Positions 18,030-28,942 of a stretch of DNA of 64,000 bases are shown in pieces. The first letter of the stretch is position 1, and every line of letters starts with the position of its first letter. The translations under genes and the position numbers were made by a program. Source of the DNA: Sulfurimonas crateris. GTDB taxonomy: Bacteria; Campylobacterota; Campylobacteria; Campylobacterales; Sulfurimonadaceae. The stretch spans positions 124,001 to 188,000 of the forward strand of contig NZ_SZPX01000006.1 in NCBI RefSeq assembly GCF_005217605.1. The letters run 5' to 3'. The notes under the pieces were generated by a model. That model was not told where the DNA came from and did no database searches. It saw nothing but the letters and a program-made list of their open reading frames with translations.

Positions 18030-19277
18030 ATGATTGATTTAAAACTACTACAAAAAGATTTTCAAGGCGTTAGCGATAAACTCATAAGAAAAGGGGTTGA
18101 TATCAGCCTTCTAGACTCTCTAAAGAGAAAAAACGAGGAGCTAAAAGCTGCAAAAGCAGAGTATGAGGCACTTCAAGCGGCTCAAAATGCAATGAGCAAA
18201 GAGTTTGGCATCTATAAAAAAGAGGGCAAAGACGTAAGCGAATTAAAAGCCAGAGTCGATGCAAACAAGATAAAGATCACAGAAGCTCTTGAAGTTCAGC
18301 GTATAAAACAGGAGGAGCTAGAGTCTCTTGCTATGTCGATTCCAAACATCCCTGATGATGACGTTCCAGATGGAGAAGATGAGAACGATAATGTTGAGAT
18401 CAAAAAAGTGCTTACTCCAAGAGAGTTTAGCTTTACTCCAAAAGAGCACTGGGAGCTGGCTGAACAAAACGGCTGGATAGACTTTGAGAGAGGAGTCAAG
18501 CTTGCAACAAGCCGCTTCAGCGTCGCTTTTGGCATGGGTGCAAAGTTAGAGCGCGCCCTAATTAACTTTATGCTTGCTTTTAACTCTAAAAGAGGTTTTG
18601 AAGAGGTAAGTGTTCCATCTATCGTAAACAGAGCGGCACTTGAGGGCACTGGACAGCTTCCAAAATTTGAAGACGACCTCTACAAGATCCAAGACCAAGA
18701 GCTCTTTTTGATCCCAACGGCAGAGGTTCCAGTTACAAACCTCTTTCAAGACGAGATACTCTCTCCTAGCCAATTGCCGATTAAGATGACGGCATATACA
18801 TCATGTTTTAGAAAAGAGGCGGGTGCTGCAGGGCGTGACACTCGCGGTATGATAAGACAGCATCAGTTTCACAAGGTCGAACTTGTTAGCATTACAAAAC
18901 CTGAAGATAGCGACAAAGTATTTGATGAGATGGTTCAAACAGCATCAGACCTGCTCTCTGCTCTTGAACTTCCTCACCGTCTTGTAACTCTTTGTAGCGG
19001 AGACCTTGGTTTCGGGGCTGCAAAAACGGTAGATCTGGAAGTCTGGCTGCCTGGACAAGCTACCTACAGAGAGATCTCTTCTGTATCTAACACAAGAGAG
19101 TTTCAGGCAAGACGTGCAAAAATAAGATACAAAGATGAGAACAAGAACTCTTTTGTTCATACTCTAAACGGTTCATCACTTGCCGTTGGAAGAACTATGG
19201 TGGCAATTATGGAGAACTTTCAAAACGAAGATGGAAGCATTACGATACCAAAGGCTTTGGAGCCGTATATAAACTAG
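18030..19277 (+). CDS. serS: Seryl-tRNA synthetase
   Basis: Class II synthetase of 415 residues. The N-terminal coiled-coil arm (about 30-100) binds the long variable arm of tRNA-Ser. The catalytic core follows with class II motif 2 ([20 protein letters not shown], with HQFHKVELV) and motif 3 ([17 protein letters not shown]). Length and N terminus ([11 protein letters not shown]) are standard. The next gene, for a TPR protein, follows after 50 bp. Confidence 0.96.
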   Translation: MIDLKLLQKDFQGVSDKLIRKGVDISLLDSLKRKNEELKAAKAEYEALQAAQNAMSKEFGIYKKEGKDVSELKARVDANKIKITEALEVQRIKQEELESLAMSIPNIPDDDVPDGEDENDNVEIKKVLTPREFSFTPKEHWELAEQNGWIDFERGVKLATSRFSVAFGMGAKLERALINFMLAFNSKRGFEEVSVPSIVNRAALEGTGQLPKFEDDLYKIQDQELFLIPTAEVPVTNLFQDEILSPSQLPIKMTAYTSCFRKEAGAAGRDTRGMIRQHQFHKVELVSITKPEDSDKVFDEMVQTASDLLSALELPHRLVTLCSGDLGFGAAKTVDLEVWLPGQATYREISSVSNTREFQARRAKIRYKDENKNSFVHTLNGSSLAVGRTMVAIMENFQNEDGSITIPKALEPYIN

Positions 19278-19327
19278 TATAGTGGTACTTTTTTTGCTTT
19301 AAAAAAGAAACGATAGCAAGGTAGAGA

Positions 19328-21661
19328 ATGGCTGATGGACTAGAAGAAGAGATAATAATTATTGAAGATAGCGATGCCGCTTATGAGAGTGCTGCATCAA
19401 AATCATCAATTATCGATGAAGAGTCATCATCCGTAACCAAAAAAAAGCTGATTCTTGTCGGTATGGGTGTAGGACTCGTTTTAATTATTTCACTCCTCTT
19501 TTTTACAATGCAAAAAGATTCAAAAAGAGCCGCCGACTCCTCTATGGGCTACATAGATGAAAGACTGGAAAAACCAACCTCAAAACCTGTAGAACCTACT
19601 AAAATAGAGAGTATGATAGCAAAAGCGGACTATCTCTACTCTACAGGTTCAAAGACGGAAGCGCTTGCTCTTTATGAGAAGATAGCTCAATACAGTGAAG
19701 CTGTATCTGCCTACAATCTAGGTGTTGCCCAACTAAAAGATGCCCAATATGAGATCGCCCTTAAAACATTTCAAAAAGCGATACAAAATAACGAAAAAAG
19801 GTGCGTAAGCGCTATAAACGCTGCTGTCTGTTCCCTGCATCTGCAAAATGAGGAGAGTTTTAGATATTACATCGATCTTGCCTATGCATATCTTCCTCAC
19901 GAGAGACAATCACCTCTATACTCTTACTACTACTCTCTTATAAACTACTATAACGACAACTATCTAGAAGCGCTCAGTGCACTTAAAAACCCTACATCTC
20001 AAGAGTATCAAAAAGTTCAAAACTCTCTTGCTTCAAGAATTAATGCTCTGTTTAATAATAACTACAGTGCTATTGAGAGTATGGAGAGTGATAAGCCGAT
20101 AACAAATGATTTTAGTCTTGGGCTTCTTTATGCAAGGGTCGGAGACCTTACACTGGCAAAAAACTATCTTCAAAATGCGATAAAAAAGGGGATAGAACCA
20201 GTAAGATCACAACTGGCACTTGGATATGTAAACCTAAAATCTGGTCAGATCCAAGAGGGGGCTAAAAATATAGAAAATATCACTGATATGTTCGGTGAAG
20301 AGGTCTATAAACCTTATCCGATCAAAGTGGAGCTAAAAGAGTCTCTCTTTGATCCTGAGAAGGCTCAAGAGAGATATAGAAACAGCGTTATCAATAGCAG
20401 AGCAATTGATTATCAAAAGATATTCTACTTCTCGCCATATAAAACATTTAATGCAAATCAGACCATCAGCTATATACGTAAAGGAAATGCTAATATTTAT
20501 ATTGACAACATAGACTCGGCAAAAGAGTACCTAGCAAAAGGCTCCTCATCTTCAAGCGTAAATCTGGGCATAGTAAATGCAATAAAAAAGGCTCTCTCTT
20601 TTAAACTAAGAGAAGCCAACGAGCTGCTTCAAAAGCTCGTAGAGATTCAGCCTAAGCACTCTATTCTTCACTATAATCTTGCTCTTACTTATGCGCAGAT
20701 GGGCAATATGGCCGATGCACACAAGCACTTTTTGCGTTCTTACAATCTTGATGCAAAGAACTACCTCTCAGGCATATATGCCGTTATGACATCTCAGCTA
20801 ATAGACAGTGAAAATGCAAAACTGCTCTCAATAATGAAAGATGCTCTCTCTCATGAGGAGTTTAGCGAAGAGGTGGATCTCTACAATACGCTTCTCTCTA
20901 TAAGTCAGGGAAACACCGCAATTCTAGCTGATTGGCTTGATAAAGACTACAAACAGCGACCTCTCTATTTGGCACTTGATATCATTATCGCACTAAAACA
21001 AAACAATGCAAATTACGCACAAAAAGCCGCAAATAAGCTTACAGCGATGCTTCCTGATGAGATAGTTCCGCATATGATGCACATAGATGCCTACTTTAAC
21101 AAACTAAACCAAAAAGAGTATGCAAAAGAGGTTATGAACTATCTAAAAGCTCAAGAGCTAAACTTTAATGATCTCTATTTCGGCGCGTATATTACTAGAT
21201 ATCTCTATATTCAGCAAAATCTCATCACAGGCAGGCTCTACTTCTTAAGAGAGCAGTTAAAAGCGGTGCTGGAGTCTACTACTGAGCGAACGGAAGAGCT
21301 AACAAGCTCACTCGCACTAGCATCATTGTATGACGGATTTTACGAGGAGTCTTACACTCTTTATAACAACCTTATTGACAACCTTAAAGTGCGTGATTCG
21401 CAGACTCTCTTTTTAGGTGCCGTAGCTTCTACGGCGGCAGAGCACCATGCAAATGCGATAGCTCTTTTAGAACTCTCAAAACTAAAAAATCCTAGTTTCT
21501 TGGAGAGTAGATATGCTCTTGGTCTTCTATATCTTGAGGTTAAAAACAATAAAGGGGCAGTTATTCAGCTCTCAAGAATATATAAAAACAACTTCAATTC
21601 TGAATATTTTAATTTTAGTATTGATACGGATAAACTGATGTTTGAGAAGACTCAGAAGTAA
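19328..21661 (+). CDS. Membrane-anchored TPR-repeat protein
   Basis: The 777-residue protein has an acidic cytoplasmic N terminus, one transmembrane segment at about residues 40-60 (KLILVGMGVGLVLIISLLFF), and then many tetratricopeptide-like helical repeats (for example EALALYEKIAQYSEAVSAYN, HYNLALTYAQMGNMADAHKH) up to the C terminus. It probably scaffolds a complex in the periplasm. I do not recognise a specific function. It may be co-transcribed with serS. The gene ends inside a strong hairpin. Confidence 0.8.
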   Translation: MADGLEEEIIIIEDSDAAYESAASKSSIIDEESSSVTKKKLILVGMGVGLVLIISLLFFTMQKDSKRAADSSMGYIDERLEKPTSKPVEPTKIESMIAKADYLYSTGSKTEALALYEKIAQYSEAVSAYNLGVAQLKDAQYEIALKTFQKAIQNNEKRCVSAINAAVCSLHLQNEESFRYYIDLAYAYLPHERQSPLYSYYYSLINYYNDNYLEALSALKNPTSQEYQKVQNSLASRINALFNNNYSAIESMESDKPITNDFSLGLLYARVGDLTLAKNYLQNAIKKGIEPVRSQLALGYVNLKSGQIQEGAKNIENITDMFGEEVYKPYPIKVELKESLFDPEKAQERYRNSVINSRAIDYQKIFYFSPYKTFNANQTISYIRKGNANIYIDNIDSAKEYLAKGSSSSSVNLGIVNAIKKALSFKLREANELLQKLVEIQPKHSILHYNLALTYAQMGNMADAHKHFLRSYNLDAKNYLSGIYAVMTSQLIDSENAKLLSIMKDALSHEEFSEEVDLYNTLLSISQGNTAILADWLDKDYKQRPLYLALDIIIALKQNNANYAQKAANKLTAMLPDEIVPHMMHIDAYFNKLNQKEYAKEVMNYLKAQELNFNDLYFGAYITRYLYIQQNLITGRLYFLREQLKAVLESTTERTEELTSSLALASLYDGFYEESYTLYNNLIDNLKVRDSQTLFLGAVASTAAEHHANAIALLELSKLKNPSFLESRYALGLLYLEVKNNKGAVIQLSRIYKNNFNSEYFNFSIDTDKLMFEKTQK

Positions 21662-21676
21662 GATCTACTTCTGAGT
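21650..21676. terminator. Bidirectional hairpin between the TPR gene and the decarboxylase gene
   Basis: Perfect 11-bp stem ACTCAGAAGTA / TACTTCTGAGT with an AGATC loop, overlapping the TPR stop codon, with T-rich sequence on the plus-strand side. The flanking genes converge here. Confidence 0.75.
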
Positions 21677-21682
21677 ATGAGG

Positions 21683-22345
21683 CTATTTTTTGCTCTTTTT
21701 GCTCTCTGTCGTAAAGTAACCGATCAGAGACTCTGATGCTCTAAGCTCGTTGCCTATATCTACGTTTAGTCTAAAGTTATGCGGCAAATAGAGCTCTGTG
21801 ATACCGTTTACAACAAGACCGTATCTAGAACCCTGAACAAGAGCTTGACTCTTGTTGATATCTATATCTATTCCCTTTACACTCTGCTTTAATCTATGTA
21901 CTATTTTCATCTTATTTAACGACTCTTCGTCGCTAAATATCAACTCCGCATTTTCATTTATACTTTTTGAGAGGGCTTTAAAAGCAGATAGTCTGGCACC
22001 TTTTTGAAGCTCAAGCTCTTCTAAAGTAGAAGTAAAAGGAACTCTCAGAAGAGCCACATTGAAATAACTCCCATCGATCTCTATCTTGTAAGCATAACTG
22101 TTCTGAGCTTGAAGCTCCTCAATCGAAGAGACTACTCCATCAACCGGACTGACAACGCTGTTTTTCTGATAAAGCATATTTTCTCTCTCAGGATTTCTAA
22201 AAATATAGATAAAAAATAGTGTTGTTAAAAATGCCAAAAACTGTAAGATATCAAGATCAAGTATCGTAAATGCTATAAACGCTGCAACAGAGTATGCCAG
22301 ATAACTCCACCCCTCTTTTGCAATGGGTAAAAGATTACTCTTCAT
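21683..22345 (-). CDS. Phosphatidylserine decarboxylase family protein
   Basis: Members of this family decarboxylate phosphatidylserine to phosphatidylethanolamine in the inner membrane. They are made as proenzymes that cut themselves to form a pyruvoyl group. Two hydrophobic helices (about residues 13-50) are followed by [19 protein letters not shown] and [11 protein letters not shown]. The putative self-cleavage site is Gly-Ser in VQGSRYGLV, as in the short-form enzymes that use GS rather than LGST. The start at 22345 is preferred over the upstream ATG at 22411 because AAGGAA lies just upstream and the longer form would run deep into ftsH. It overlaps ftsH by 11 bp. Confidence 0.8.
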   Translation of the reverse strand: MKSNLLPIAKEGWSYLAYSVAAFIAFTILDLDILQFLAFLTTLFFIYIFRNPERENMLYQKNSVVSPVDGVVSSIEELQAQNSYAYKIEIDGSYFNVALLRVPFTSTLEELELQKGARLSAFKALSKSINENAELIFSDEESLNKMKIVHRLKQSVKGIDIDINKSQALVQGSRYGLVVNGITELYLPHNFRLNVDIGNELRASESLIGYFTTESKKSKK

Positions 22346-24335
22346 CTGGCTCTTCCTTATCCTTTTTTGGCTTTTTTTCATCACCCTCTTCTTGAGCCAT
22401 TCTTGCATCAACTTTTAACTCTTCTTCTATATCATTAATTACAATATTTACTTTGGACTCTATATTGTTTGCTTTTTCAAAATCAATAATTATATTTCTA
22501 ACCTCTTCACCGGTAATGTTCTCTTTTTTATAAAGAAGTTTTACCATCTCTTCGATTGCTTCGCTGTACTCTTTTAGTCTCTCTACAACAGATTTATATC
22601 TCTCTTGAAGCGATGTTTTTATAAACTCATCCATATTCTCGGCCATCTTGTCACTGTACTCTCTCGTAGACTGCATACCGCCGCCGCTTAGAAATGACTG
22701 TCTGCTCTTCTCTAATACCATAAGTCCTGCAACATCGCTCATACCGTAAGTCTGAACCATTGACTTGATAATATCCGTTGCTCTCTCGAGATCATTTCCA
22801 GCACCCGTTGAGATCTCGCCTATAAAGACCTCTTCTGCCGCACGCCCGCCAAGGAGGACGTCAACCTCTGCCCAAAGCTCATGCTTCTGCATCATAAATT
22901 TGTTCTCTTCAGGTGTGTTTAGAGTATAGCCAAGTGCCGCCAATCCACGAGGAACAATAGATACTTTTGATACCTTTTTAGCTCCCGTCGTTGTCTCAGC
23001 CATCAATGCATGCCCGCTCTCGTGATAAGCGACGATCTTCTTCTCTTTTGGATTGATTCTGCGTGATTTCTTAGATAGTCCTGCAAGTGCACGCTCTACC
23101 GACTCATAAAGATCTTTTTGCGTTACGCTTTTTTGATTTTTTCTACCTGCTAGGAGTGCAGCTTCATTTACAATATTTGCCAGATCTGCACCCGCCAAGC
23201 CTGCAGTCAAGCGAGCAACCTCTTCAAGATCTACGTCTGCGTCCATCTTAACGCCCTTGACGTGAACCTTAAGTATCTTAATACGTCCCTCATAATCAGG
23301 CTTGTCAACAAGTACCTGTCTGTCAAATCGTCCCGGACGCAAAAGTGCCTGATCGAGGATCTCAGGTCTGTTAGTCGCCGCTAAAATAATTATCGGCGTG
23401 TCTGTCCCAAAACCGTCCATCTCGGCAAGAAGCTGGTTTAGTGTCTGTTCACGCTCATCGTTACCGCCCATATTTGCACCGGCTGCACGGCTCTTACCGA
23501 TAGCATCGATCTCATCTATAAAGATAATGCTTGGAGCATCTTTCTTAGCCTGCTCAAAAAGGTCACGAACACGAGCCGCTCCGACACCGACAAACATCTC
23601 AATAAAACTAGAACCGCTTACTGAGAAAAATGGTACGTCCGCTTCACCGGCAACAGCTTTTGCCAAAAGAGTCTTACCTGTACCCGGGCTTCCTACCAGA
23701 AGAACCCCTTTTGGTATTTTTGCGCCTATCTCGACATAACGGCCAGGATATTTCAAGAAATCAACTATCTCTTGAACCTCTTCTTTAGCCTCTTCTACTC
23801 CTGCAACGTCATCAAACTTTGTTTTAGGTTTTTCGGAGTTGATCATCTTTTTGGAGCCGCCCATTCCCAAAATGCCGCTGCCCATACTCTTTTGCATTCT
23901 TCCCGCAAAGAACATCCATATAGCTATGATTATTAGAAAAGGAAAGAGCCATCCAAACATCTCTGTAAACCAGTTTGTCTCGCTAAAACCTGTATATTCG
24001 ATACTCTGTTTTTCAAGCGCTTCGGTAAGTTTTGTGTCACCCGGAACGATTCTTGTCGTGTAGAGCGTCATATTGTCCGCTCCAAACGCTTTTATATACG
24101 TTTGTCCTATCTCGACCTTTTTTACATCTTTTGAATCTATAAGAGACTTAAGTTCTGAGTAGCTTATCTGTTTTACTTTTTTGTTACCCGCTACGATCGC
24201 ATCTGAACTACCGCTATCGCCTATAAGCGCTTTAAAAAGCAAAATAATTACTACAGAGAAAATTGCAAAAGTAATCAGCGGGTTTTTATTGAAAAAATTG
24301 TTCTCGTCATTATTATTGTTCTTTTTATTTTGCAT
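22335..24335 (-). CDS. ftsH: ATP-dependent zinc metalloprotease FtsH
   Basis: Membrane-bound AAA+ protease that degrades unneeded or damaged membrane and cytoplasmic proteins. The 666-residue protein has two N-terminal transmembrane helices, Walker A GSPGTGKT, Walker [12 protein letters not shown], the SRH motif [20 protein letters not shown], and the zinc protease motif HESGHA followed by the downstream metal-binding aspartate region ([10 protein letters not shown]). The C-terminal tail is strongly charged. It is in an operon with prmA upstream (2-bp gap) and the decarboxylase gene downstream. Confidence 0.97.
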   Translation of the reverse strand: MQNKKNNNNDENNFFNKNPLITFAIFSVVIILLFKALIGDSGSSDAIVAGNKKVKQISYSELKSLIDSKDVKKVEIGQTYIKAFGADNMTLYTTRIVPGDTKLTEALEKQSIEYTGFSETNWFTEMFGWLFPFLIIIAIWMFFAGRMQKSMGSGILGMGGSKKMINSEKPKTKFDDVAGVEEAKEEVQEIVDFLKYPGRYVEIGAKIPKGVLLVGSPGTGKTLLAKAVAGEADVPFFSVSGSSFIEMFVGVGAARVRDLFEQAKKDAPSIIFIDEIDAIGKSRAAGANMGGNDEREQTLNQLLAEMDGFGTDTPIIILAATNRPEILDQALLRPGRFDRQVLVDKPDYEGRIKILKVHVKGVKMDADVDLEEVARLTAGLAGADLANIVNEAALLAGRKNQKSVTQKDLYESVERALAGLSKKSRRINPKEKKIVAYHESGHALMAETTTGAKKVSKVSIVPRGLAALGYTLNTPEENKFMMQKHELWAEVDVLLGGRAAEEVFIGEISTGAGNDLERATDIIKSMVQTYGMSDVAGLMVLEKSRQSFLSGGGMQSTREYSDKMAENMDEFIKTSLQERYKSVVERLKEYSEAIEEMVKLLYKKENITGEEVRNIIIDFEKANNIESKVNIVINDIEEELKVDARMAQEEGDEKKPKKDKEEPDEE

Positions 24336-24337
24336 AT

Positions 24338-25171
24338 CTATTTCTTACCTTTTTTTAGTATTAAAGTGACCCACTCATCTTGGTCTATTTTTTCTAAAAT
24401 CTCGAAATCCTGATAAAACTTCAAAACCTTTGCTTCATATTTATCAAGTATCCCTGAGAGCACAAGTACTCCATCCTCTTTTAAAGCATTTTTGAGATCA
24501 TTTGCTATAAAAATGAGAACGTCCGCAACGATATTCGCTACGACGACATCATAACTTCCTTTTGACTCCGAACAGGAGCCTTCCCACAAATTTTCAAACT
24601 CTACGGAGTTTAGCTCGGCATTTTGTCTGCTGTTCTCCACAGATGCGATATCAGTATCGCAGGCATCTACAACGGCGCCTATTTTTATGGCTCCTATCGC
24701 TAATATGCCGCTGCCACATCCAACATCTAAAACTCTGTCACCTTTTTTTACATATTTTGCTATTGCTCTTAAAGCTGATGCAGTTGTAGGATGGTGGCCC
24801 GTGCCGAATGCCAAAGCAGGATTTATCTCTATGTTTATCAGCTCTTTATGAGGTTCATCCCATGTCGGATGAATGTAGAATTTGTCGATTGTGAGGGGTT
24901 GTACGCTGTCTTGATAGAGCTGTACCCAATCACTGTTGTTGAGTTTTGTCTGCTCACACTCAATTTCTATATTTTCACCAAGCGCTTTTGAGAGAGCCTC
25001 TGCGAACTGCTCTAAACCCCAGATGATAGTATCTAGGTTGTCTTCGCTTCTTATAATAAAACCGTCATCCGTCTCTTCAAAACCAATCGGCAAAGTATCT
25101 GCTAAAAAATCGCAAAACAGTGAATGATGAGAAGATACACTGACTTTTAACTCAAAGTAGTGCTCTTGCAT
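24338..25171 (-). CDS. prmA: Ribosomal protein L11 methyltransferase
   Basis: SAM-dependent methyltransferase that modifies ribosomal protein L11. The 277-residue protein has the N-terminal substrate-recognition domain, then [23 protein letters not shown] motif [16 protein letters not shown] and the NPPY-like VANIVADVL motif. It overlaps cheY by 1 bp and is followed by ftsH. Confidence 0.95.
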   Translation of the reverse strand: MQEHYFELKVSVSSHHSLFCDFLADTLPIGFEETDDGFIIRSEDNLDTIIWGLEQFAEALSKALGENIEIECEQTKLNNSDWVQLYQDSVQPLTIDKFYIHPTWDEPHKELINIEINPALAFGTGHHPTTASALRAIAKYVKKGDRVLDVGCGSGILAIGAIKIGAVVDACDTDIASVENSRQNAELNSVEFENLWEGSCSESKGSYDVVVANIVADVLIFIANDLKNALKEDGVLVLSGILDKYEAKVLKFYQDFEILEKIDQDEWVTLILKKGKK

Positions 25172-25545
25172 TACACCTCAATACCCATAACGGCACCAAG
25201 TTTCTCTTTTAAGACCTGTGGTGTAAACGGCTTGACAATGTAATTATTGACACCCGCTTTTAATGCGGTAATAACCTCTGCTTTACCGCCCTCTGTTGTT
25301 ACCATGATGATTGGAAGATCTTTAAATCTCTCATCTGCACGAACCTTTTTAACAAGCTCAAGACCGTTCATCTCTGGCATGTTCCAATCCGTAATAAGCA
25401 TATCCACATCTGGATTAGCGTCTAGTTCGCTCCAGCCTTCAACGCCGTCAGCACCTTCCAAGATATCTTTATGACCAAGTCTTGCCAATGTATTTTTTAT
25501 AATACGGCGCATTGTAGAACTATCATCGACAACAAGTAATTTCAA
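25171..25545 (-). CDS. cheY: Chemotaxis response regulator CheY
   Basis: Single receiver domain of 124 residues. The acidic pocket is Asp7/Asp8, the phosphorylated residue is Asp53 (MLITDWNMPEMNG), and Thr83/Thr84 and Lys105 (IVKPF) complete the active site. Phospho-CheY binds the flagellar switch. The high similarity to classical CheY (DWNMP, the MVTTEG loop, YIVKPFT) supports this over a generic receiver. It is the first gene of a cheY-prmA-ftsH transcript. Confidence 0.92.
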   Translation of the reverse strand: MKLLVVDDSSTMRRIIKNTLARLGHKDILEGADGVEGWSELDANPDVDMLITDWNMPEMNGLELVKKVRADERFKDLPIIMVTTEGGKAEVITALKAGVNNYIVKPFTPQVLKEKLGAVMGIEV

Positions 25546-25624
25546 AGGAAATCCTTTTTATAAAAATTTGCAAATTAATAAGCAATAATACCTAAATTTT
25601 ATTTATTTTGCGATAAAGAGGTGC

Positions 25625-26335
25625 TTAAGAGAGTAGTTTGAACATCTTTGGCAAGTCAAGTGTTCCCTCATAATAGGCCTTGCCGATGATTACGCCCTCG
25701 ACCAAGTTTGTCGCAATAAGGGCTTCTATATCGCTCTCATCTTTAACGCCGCCGCTTGCAATTGTACTTACTCCGCTCGCCTTTGCAATCTCAACCGTAA
25801 ACTCTACATTTACACCGCCAAGTGTCCCGTCTTTACCGACATCTGTGCAAATTATAGCTTCTACTCCGGCATCTGCAAATTGACGAGCCAGATCTGTCGC
25901 ACGCATAGAGCTCACCTCGCCCCACCCCTCAACTGCCACAAACCCGTCTATTGCGTCAATCCCGACAGCTATAGGGTATTTTGCCGCCATATCTTTTACA
26001 AACTGAGGGTCTTTAACTGCGATAGAACCTAGAATAACTCTGTCTATGCCGATTTCAAGCATCTTTTTAATAGTTGCTTCATCACGTATTCCGCCGCCAA
26101 GTTCAAGCTTTACACTGCAGTTCTCTCTTATCTTTATGATCTGATCCAAGTTTTTGGGCTCGCCCGCAAAAGCACCGTTTAGATCCACCAGATGAACCCA
26201 CTCGGCACCCATCTCTTCAAACTTCTTAACAAGCATCCAAGGCTCATCTGAGTATATTTTTGCACTATCCATAAGACCTTTTGTCAGTCTTACCGCTTTT
26301 CCGTCTTTTAAATCAATCGCTGGGTATAAAGTCAT
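25625..26335 (-). CDS. hisA: ProFAR isomerase HisA
   Basis: Histidine biosynthesis enzyme of 236 residues with a beta/alpha barrel. The catalytic aspartates sit in [15 protein letters not shown] and [12 protein letters not shown]. Other signatures are [25 protein letters not shown] and [13 protein letters not shown]. It lies downstream of hisH on the same strand, with a 103-bp spacer. Confidence 0.96.
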   Translation of the reverse strand: MTLYPAIDLKDGKAVRLTKGLMDSAKIYSDEPWMLVKKFEEMGAEWVHLVDLNGAFAGEPKNLDQIIKIRENCSVKLELGGGIRDEATIKKMLEIGIDRVILGSIAVKDPQFVKDMAAKYPIAVGIDAIDGFVAVEGWGEVSSMRATDLARQFADAGVEAIICTDVGKDGTLGGVNVEFTVEIAKASGVSTIASGGVKDESDIEALIATNLVEGVIIGKAYYEGTLDLPKMFKLLS

Positions 26336-26438
26336 GTAAATAAATCCTTAAATCATAAGCCACAAGTGGCGTAAGCCCTCTGCTGAAGAGAACTTAGTGT
26401 TAACGTAGCTAGCGAAATTACTTCCGATAGCGTGTCTA

Positions 26439-27050
26439 TCATAGCCTTGTAAAATTTTCTAATATTTTAAGCCCGTTTTTATGGCTCTTTTCAGGGTGCG
26501 GCTGAATCCCCATAACGTTTTCGTGAGCAACCGCAGAAGCAAACTCATAGCCATATACGGTTTTACCTATCACATCCTCTTCGTTCTGACAAACGGCATG
26601 ATATGAGTGAACAAAATAGAGATAGTGCTCCTCATCTAAACCTTTAAAAAGAGGGTGCTCTTTTGTAAACATCCTGTTCCATCCCATGTGAGGAACCTTC
26701 AAAGGCTCACTGAACTTTGATGTATCAAAAGCGACAACTTTGCCTTTAATAAGCCCTAGTCCTTCATTGCTTCCAAACTCTTGGGAACTCTCAAAGAGAA
26801 GCTGCATACCAAGACAGATCCCGAGTATCGGTCTGCCGCTAAGAGCAAACTCTCTTATGGCATCGATCATATTACGCTCTCTAAGATGCTCCATAGCATC
26901 TCCAAAAGCTCCCACTCCTGGAAGGATCAGCTTGTCGTAATCTTTAAACTTTTTTGGATCACTCTCAACGACCGTCTTGGCACCTACTTTGGCAAAAGCG
27001 TTTTGAACGCTTGCCAGATTTCCCATGTTATAATCAACAATTCCTATCAT
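26439..27050 (-). CDS. hisH: Imidazole glycerol phosphate synthase glutaminase subunit HisH
   Basis: The glutaminase half of IGP synthase supplies ammonia to HisF. The 203-residue class I amidotransferase has the nucleophile in PILGICLGMQLLFE, and His/Glu in GIQPHPEKS. Signature MIGIVDYNMGNLASV is at the N terminus. HisF is not in the window. The start overlaps the upstream sensor gene by 4 bp. Confidence 0.96.
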   Translation of the reverse strand: MIGIVDYNMGNLASVQNAFAKVGAKTVVESDPKKFKDYDKLILPGVGAFGDAMEHLRERNMIDAIREFALSGRPILGICLGMQLLFESSQEFGSNEGLGLIKGKVVAFDTSKFSEPLKVPHMGWNRMFTKEHPLFKGLDEEHYLYFVHSYHAVCQNEEDVIGKTVYGYEFASAVAHENVMGIQPHPEKSHKNGLKILENFTRL

Positions 27051-27952
27051 TCATCAATCTTTAGTTTTGTAAATTTTATATAGATCGCCAGCGTGATTAA
27101 CAGCATCGCGACCCCTGCGACGATATACATCGCGTAAACAAGCTTCTCAGGGTCCGTAATTGCGAATTTGAAGACTAGCATTAGCGCCTCAATGGAGAGA
27201 GCGATTATAATTGAACCCAAAAATCTAACCATCGTCTTATGCGGACCTGATATACTGTTTTCCTTGTTCCTGCCTAGTATCTCTTCTTCGATAAGGGTCT
27301 TTGCCAGATCAAAGATTGCAAGGGCGAGCGTGATCAAAATAGTCGCTTCAAAGACATCTTTTATCTTAAAATGGCTAGGTGAGATCTCATAAACAAAAAA
27401 GCTCTGTATTCCTTTGAAAAAGAGCAGTACCGCGACCGCTATTAGCGCGAAGGAAAAAATTGCATACGAGTACTTAAAAAGAGAGGTAAAAAATTTATCA
27501 AACCTGCTAGATCTTGAGATCTTTATAACCTCTCTAAGAGGCATATCCAAGCATGCCACATACTTCAACTCTCCATGCTCATCATACACAGGCTGTGAAG
27601 CAGTTACGCACAGATCACCAGTTATAAGCGAAGGATATGGATCTGTTATAGTACATCTGCCCTCTCTTACGGCTCTGTAATAATAGGCACGGTCCGATCT
27701 TATTCTTCCCACATCATCATCGATCTGTCCTGTTGCGGTAAATGTTGGAGAGACCTGAACTCCACGATGATCGAGAAGATAGACGCCGTCACAATTTTCC
27801 AGATCTGCCTTTATCTTAAATAGACGGGGCATAATTGACTCTACGGAGAGAGAGGGGAGTCTGTTTTGAATATTTTTTGAAAAAAGATAACAGAAGTAGG
27901 CTCTTGCCTTGGTACGACCTTCAGAAAAATTTTGTATATCTGATATAACCAC
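27047..27952 (-). CDS. Membrane protein with PDC/Cache-type sensor domain
   Basis: An extracytoplasmic-type PDC sensor (about residues 25-150: LENCDGVYLLDHRGVQVSP, then YYYRAVREGRCTITDPYPS, YVACLDMPL) is followed by several hydrophobic helices. There is no kinase, GGDEF or MCP output domain. The frame extends to a TTG at 27985, but that codon overlaps the minus-strand TATAAT box. A GTG at 27952, with AAGG upstream, is therefore the better start (301 residues). The ligand is unknown. It is translated just before hisH, with a 4-bp overlap. Confidence 0.75.
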   Translation of the reverse strand: MVISDIQNFSEGRTKARAYFCYLFSKNIQNRLPSLSVESIMPRLFKIKADLENCDGVYLLDHRGVQVSPTFTATGQIDDDVGRIRSDRAYYYRAVREGRCTITDPYPSLITGDLCVTASQPVYDEHGELKYVACLDMPLREVIKISRSSRFDKFFTSLFKYSYAIFSFALIAVAVLLFFKGIQSFFVYEISPSHFKIKDVFEATILITLALAIFDLAKTLIEEEILGRNKENSISGPHKTMVRFLGSIIIALSIEALMLVFKFAITDPEKLVYAMYIVAGVAMLLITLAIYIKFTKLKIDE

Positions 27953-27984
27953 TTTTCGCGCCTTTTTTATTATTAATAGGCGCA

Positions 27985-28019
27985 ATTATACCAAAGGCAT
28001 TGTTACATTTTGATATAAT
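27985..28019. promoter_or_regulatory. Divergent -10 boxes for the PDC sensor-hisH genes and the acyltransferase
   Basis: TATAAT on the minus strand at 27985-27990 and on the plus strand at 28014-28019 (TTGATATAATCCGC). Spacing to the start codons is about 33 bp and 36 bp. Confidence 0.55.
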
Positions 28020-28054
28020 CCGCTTCTAATATAAAAATCGGAGCAACTTTAATA

Positions 28055-28942
28055 ATGGGTTTTAAAATTTTTTTAATGCTTGAAAATTTTTTGATGCTGC
28101 TGCCAAAATATGTGAGAAAAAACTTTTTTATTTTCTTGGCAACCATCTCATACTACCTCTCTTCAAGATATAGAAAAGTTGGTTTTACAAATCTGGATTT
28201 TATATTCGGGGAGAGACTTACACAAAATGAAAAAAAAGAGATAGTCAAATACAGTTTTAGAAATCTACTGCTTAACTTTTTGCATCTGATGGAGATCAGA
28301 CATATGAGCAAAGAGGATCTAGCAGGGAAAGTGACCATTAGAAATATGGAGGCTGTAGAAAAAGCTCATAATGAGGGACGTGCTGTTATATACGTAACTC
28401 CCCACTACTGTGCTTGGGAGCTTGGCGGAGCATCCATAGGAGCCTTTGCCGAACCGATTGCAGCCGTTTACAAAAAAATGAAAAACCAAGAGTATCAAAA
28501 ATGGACCTTGGAGTCGCGGGAGAGATTCTCCAACAGCTCTTTAGAGAAGTCCAATGTCGTAAGACCTCTTATTAAGCTTATCAAAAATAGAGGTGCCAGC
28601 GGTATTTTGATCGATACGGGGATAAATAAAAAGGATGGTTTAAAGGTAGAGTTTATGGGCAAGTTTGTTCACCAGACCTCAACACCTGCCTATCTTGCGA
28701 GAAAGTTTAATGCCGCTATTATTCCGGTTATTATGACTACGGATGATGAAGAGAACTATACTCTGAAGTTTTTTGACGAGATTGAGGTGCAAAAGAGCGA
28801 AGATGAGCAAGCTGACATCTTAAAGGCTACACAACTTCAAGCGGACTGGCTCACTAAGCTTATTACTAATGAGCCGAAATTCTGGTTTTGGATACACAGA
28901 AGATTTAAGAGTGATTACCCAGAGATATACAAAAAGAGTTAA
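28055..28942 (+). CDS. Lipid A biosynthesis acyltransferase (LpxL/HtrB family)
   Basis: Inner-membrane acyltransferase of 295 residues that adds a secondary acyl chain to lipid A. It has an N-terminal hydrophobic region and the catalytic HX4E-type motif in VTPHYCAWELGG. Further family segments are AVYKKMKNQEYQKW, GILIDTGINKKDG and the C-terminal NEPKFWFWIHRRFK. The exact chain specificity cannot be told. Its stop overlaps the stop of the convergent permease gene by 4 bp. Confidence 0.88.
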   Translation: MGFKIFLMLENFLMLLPKYVRKNFFIFLATISYYLSSRYRKVGFTNLDFIFGERLTQNEKKEIVKYSFRNLLLNFLHLMEIRHMSKEDLAGKVTIRNMEAVEKAHNEGRAVIYVTPHYCAWELGGASIGAFAEPIAAVYKKMKNQEYQKWTLESRERFSNSSLEKSNVVRPLIKLIKNRGASGILIDTGINKKDGLKVEFMGKFVHQTSTPAYLARKFNAAIIPVIMTTDDEENYTLKFFDEIEVQKSEDEQADILKATQLQADWLTKLITNEPKFWFWIHRRFKSDYPEIYKKS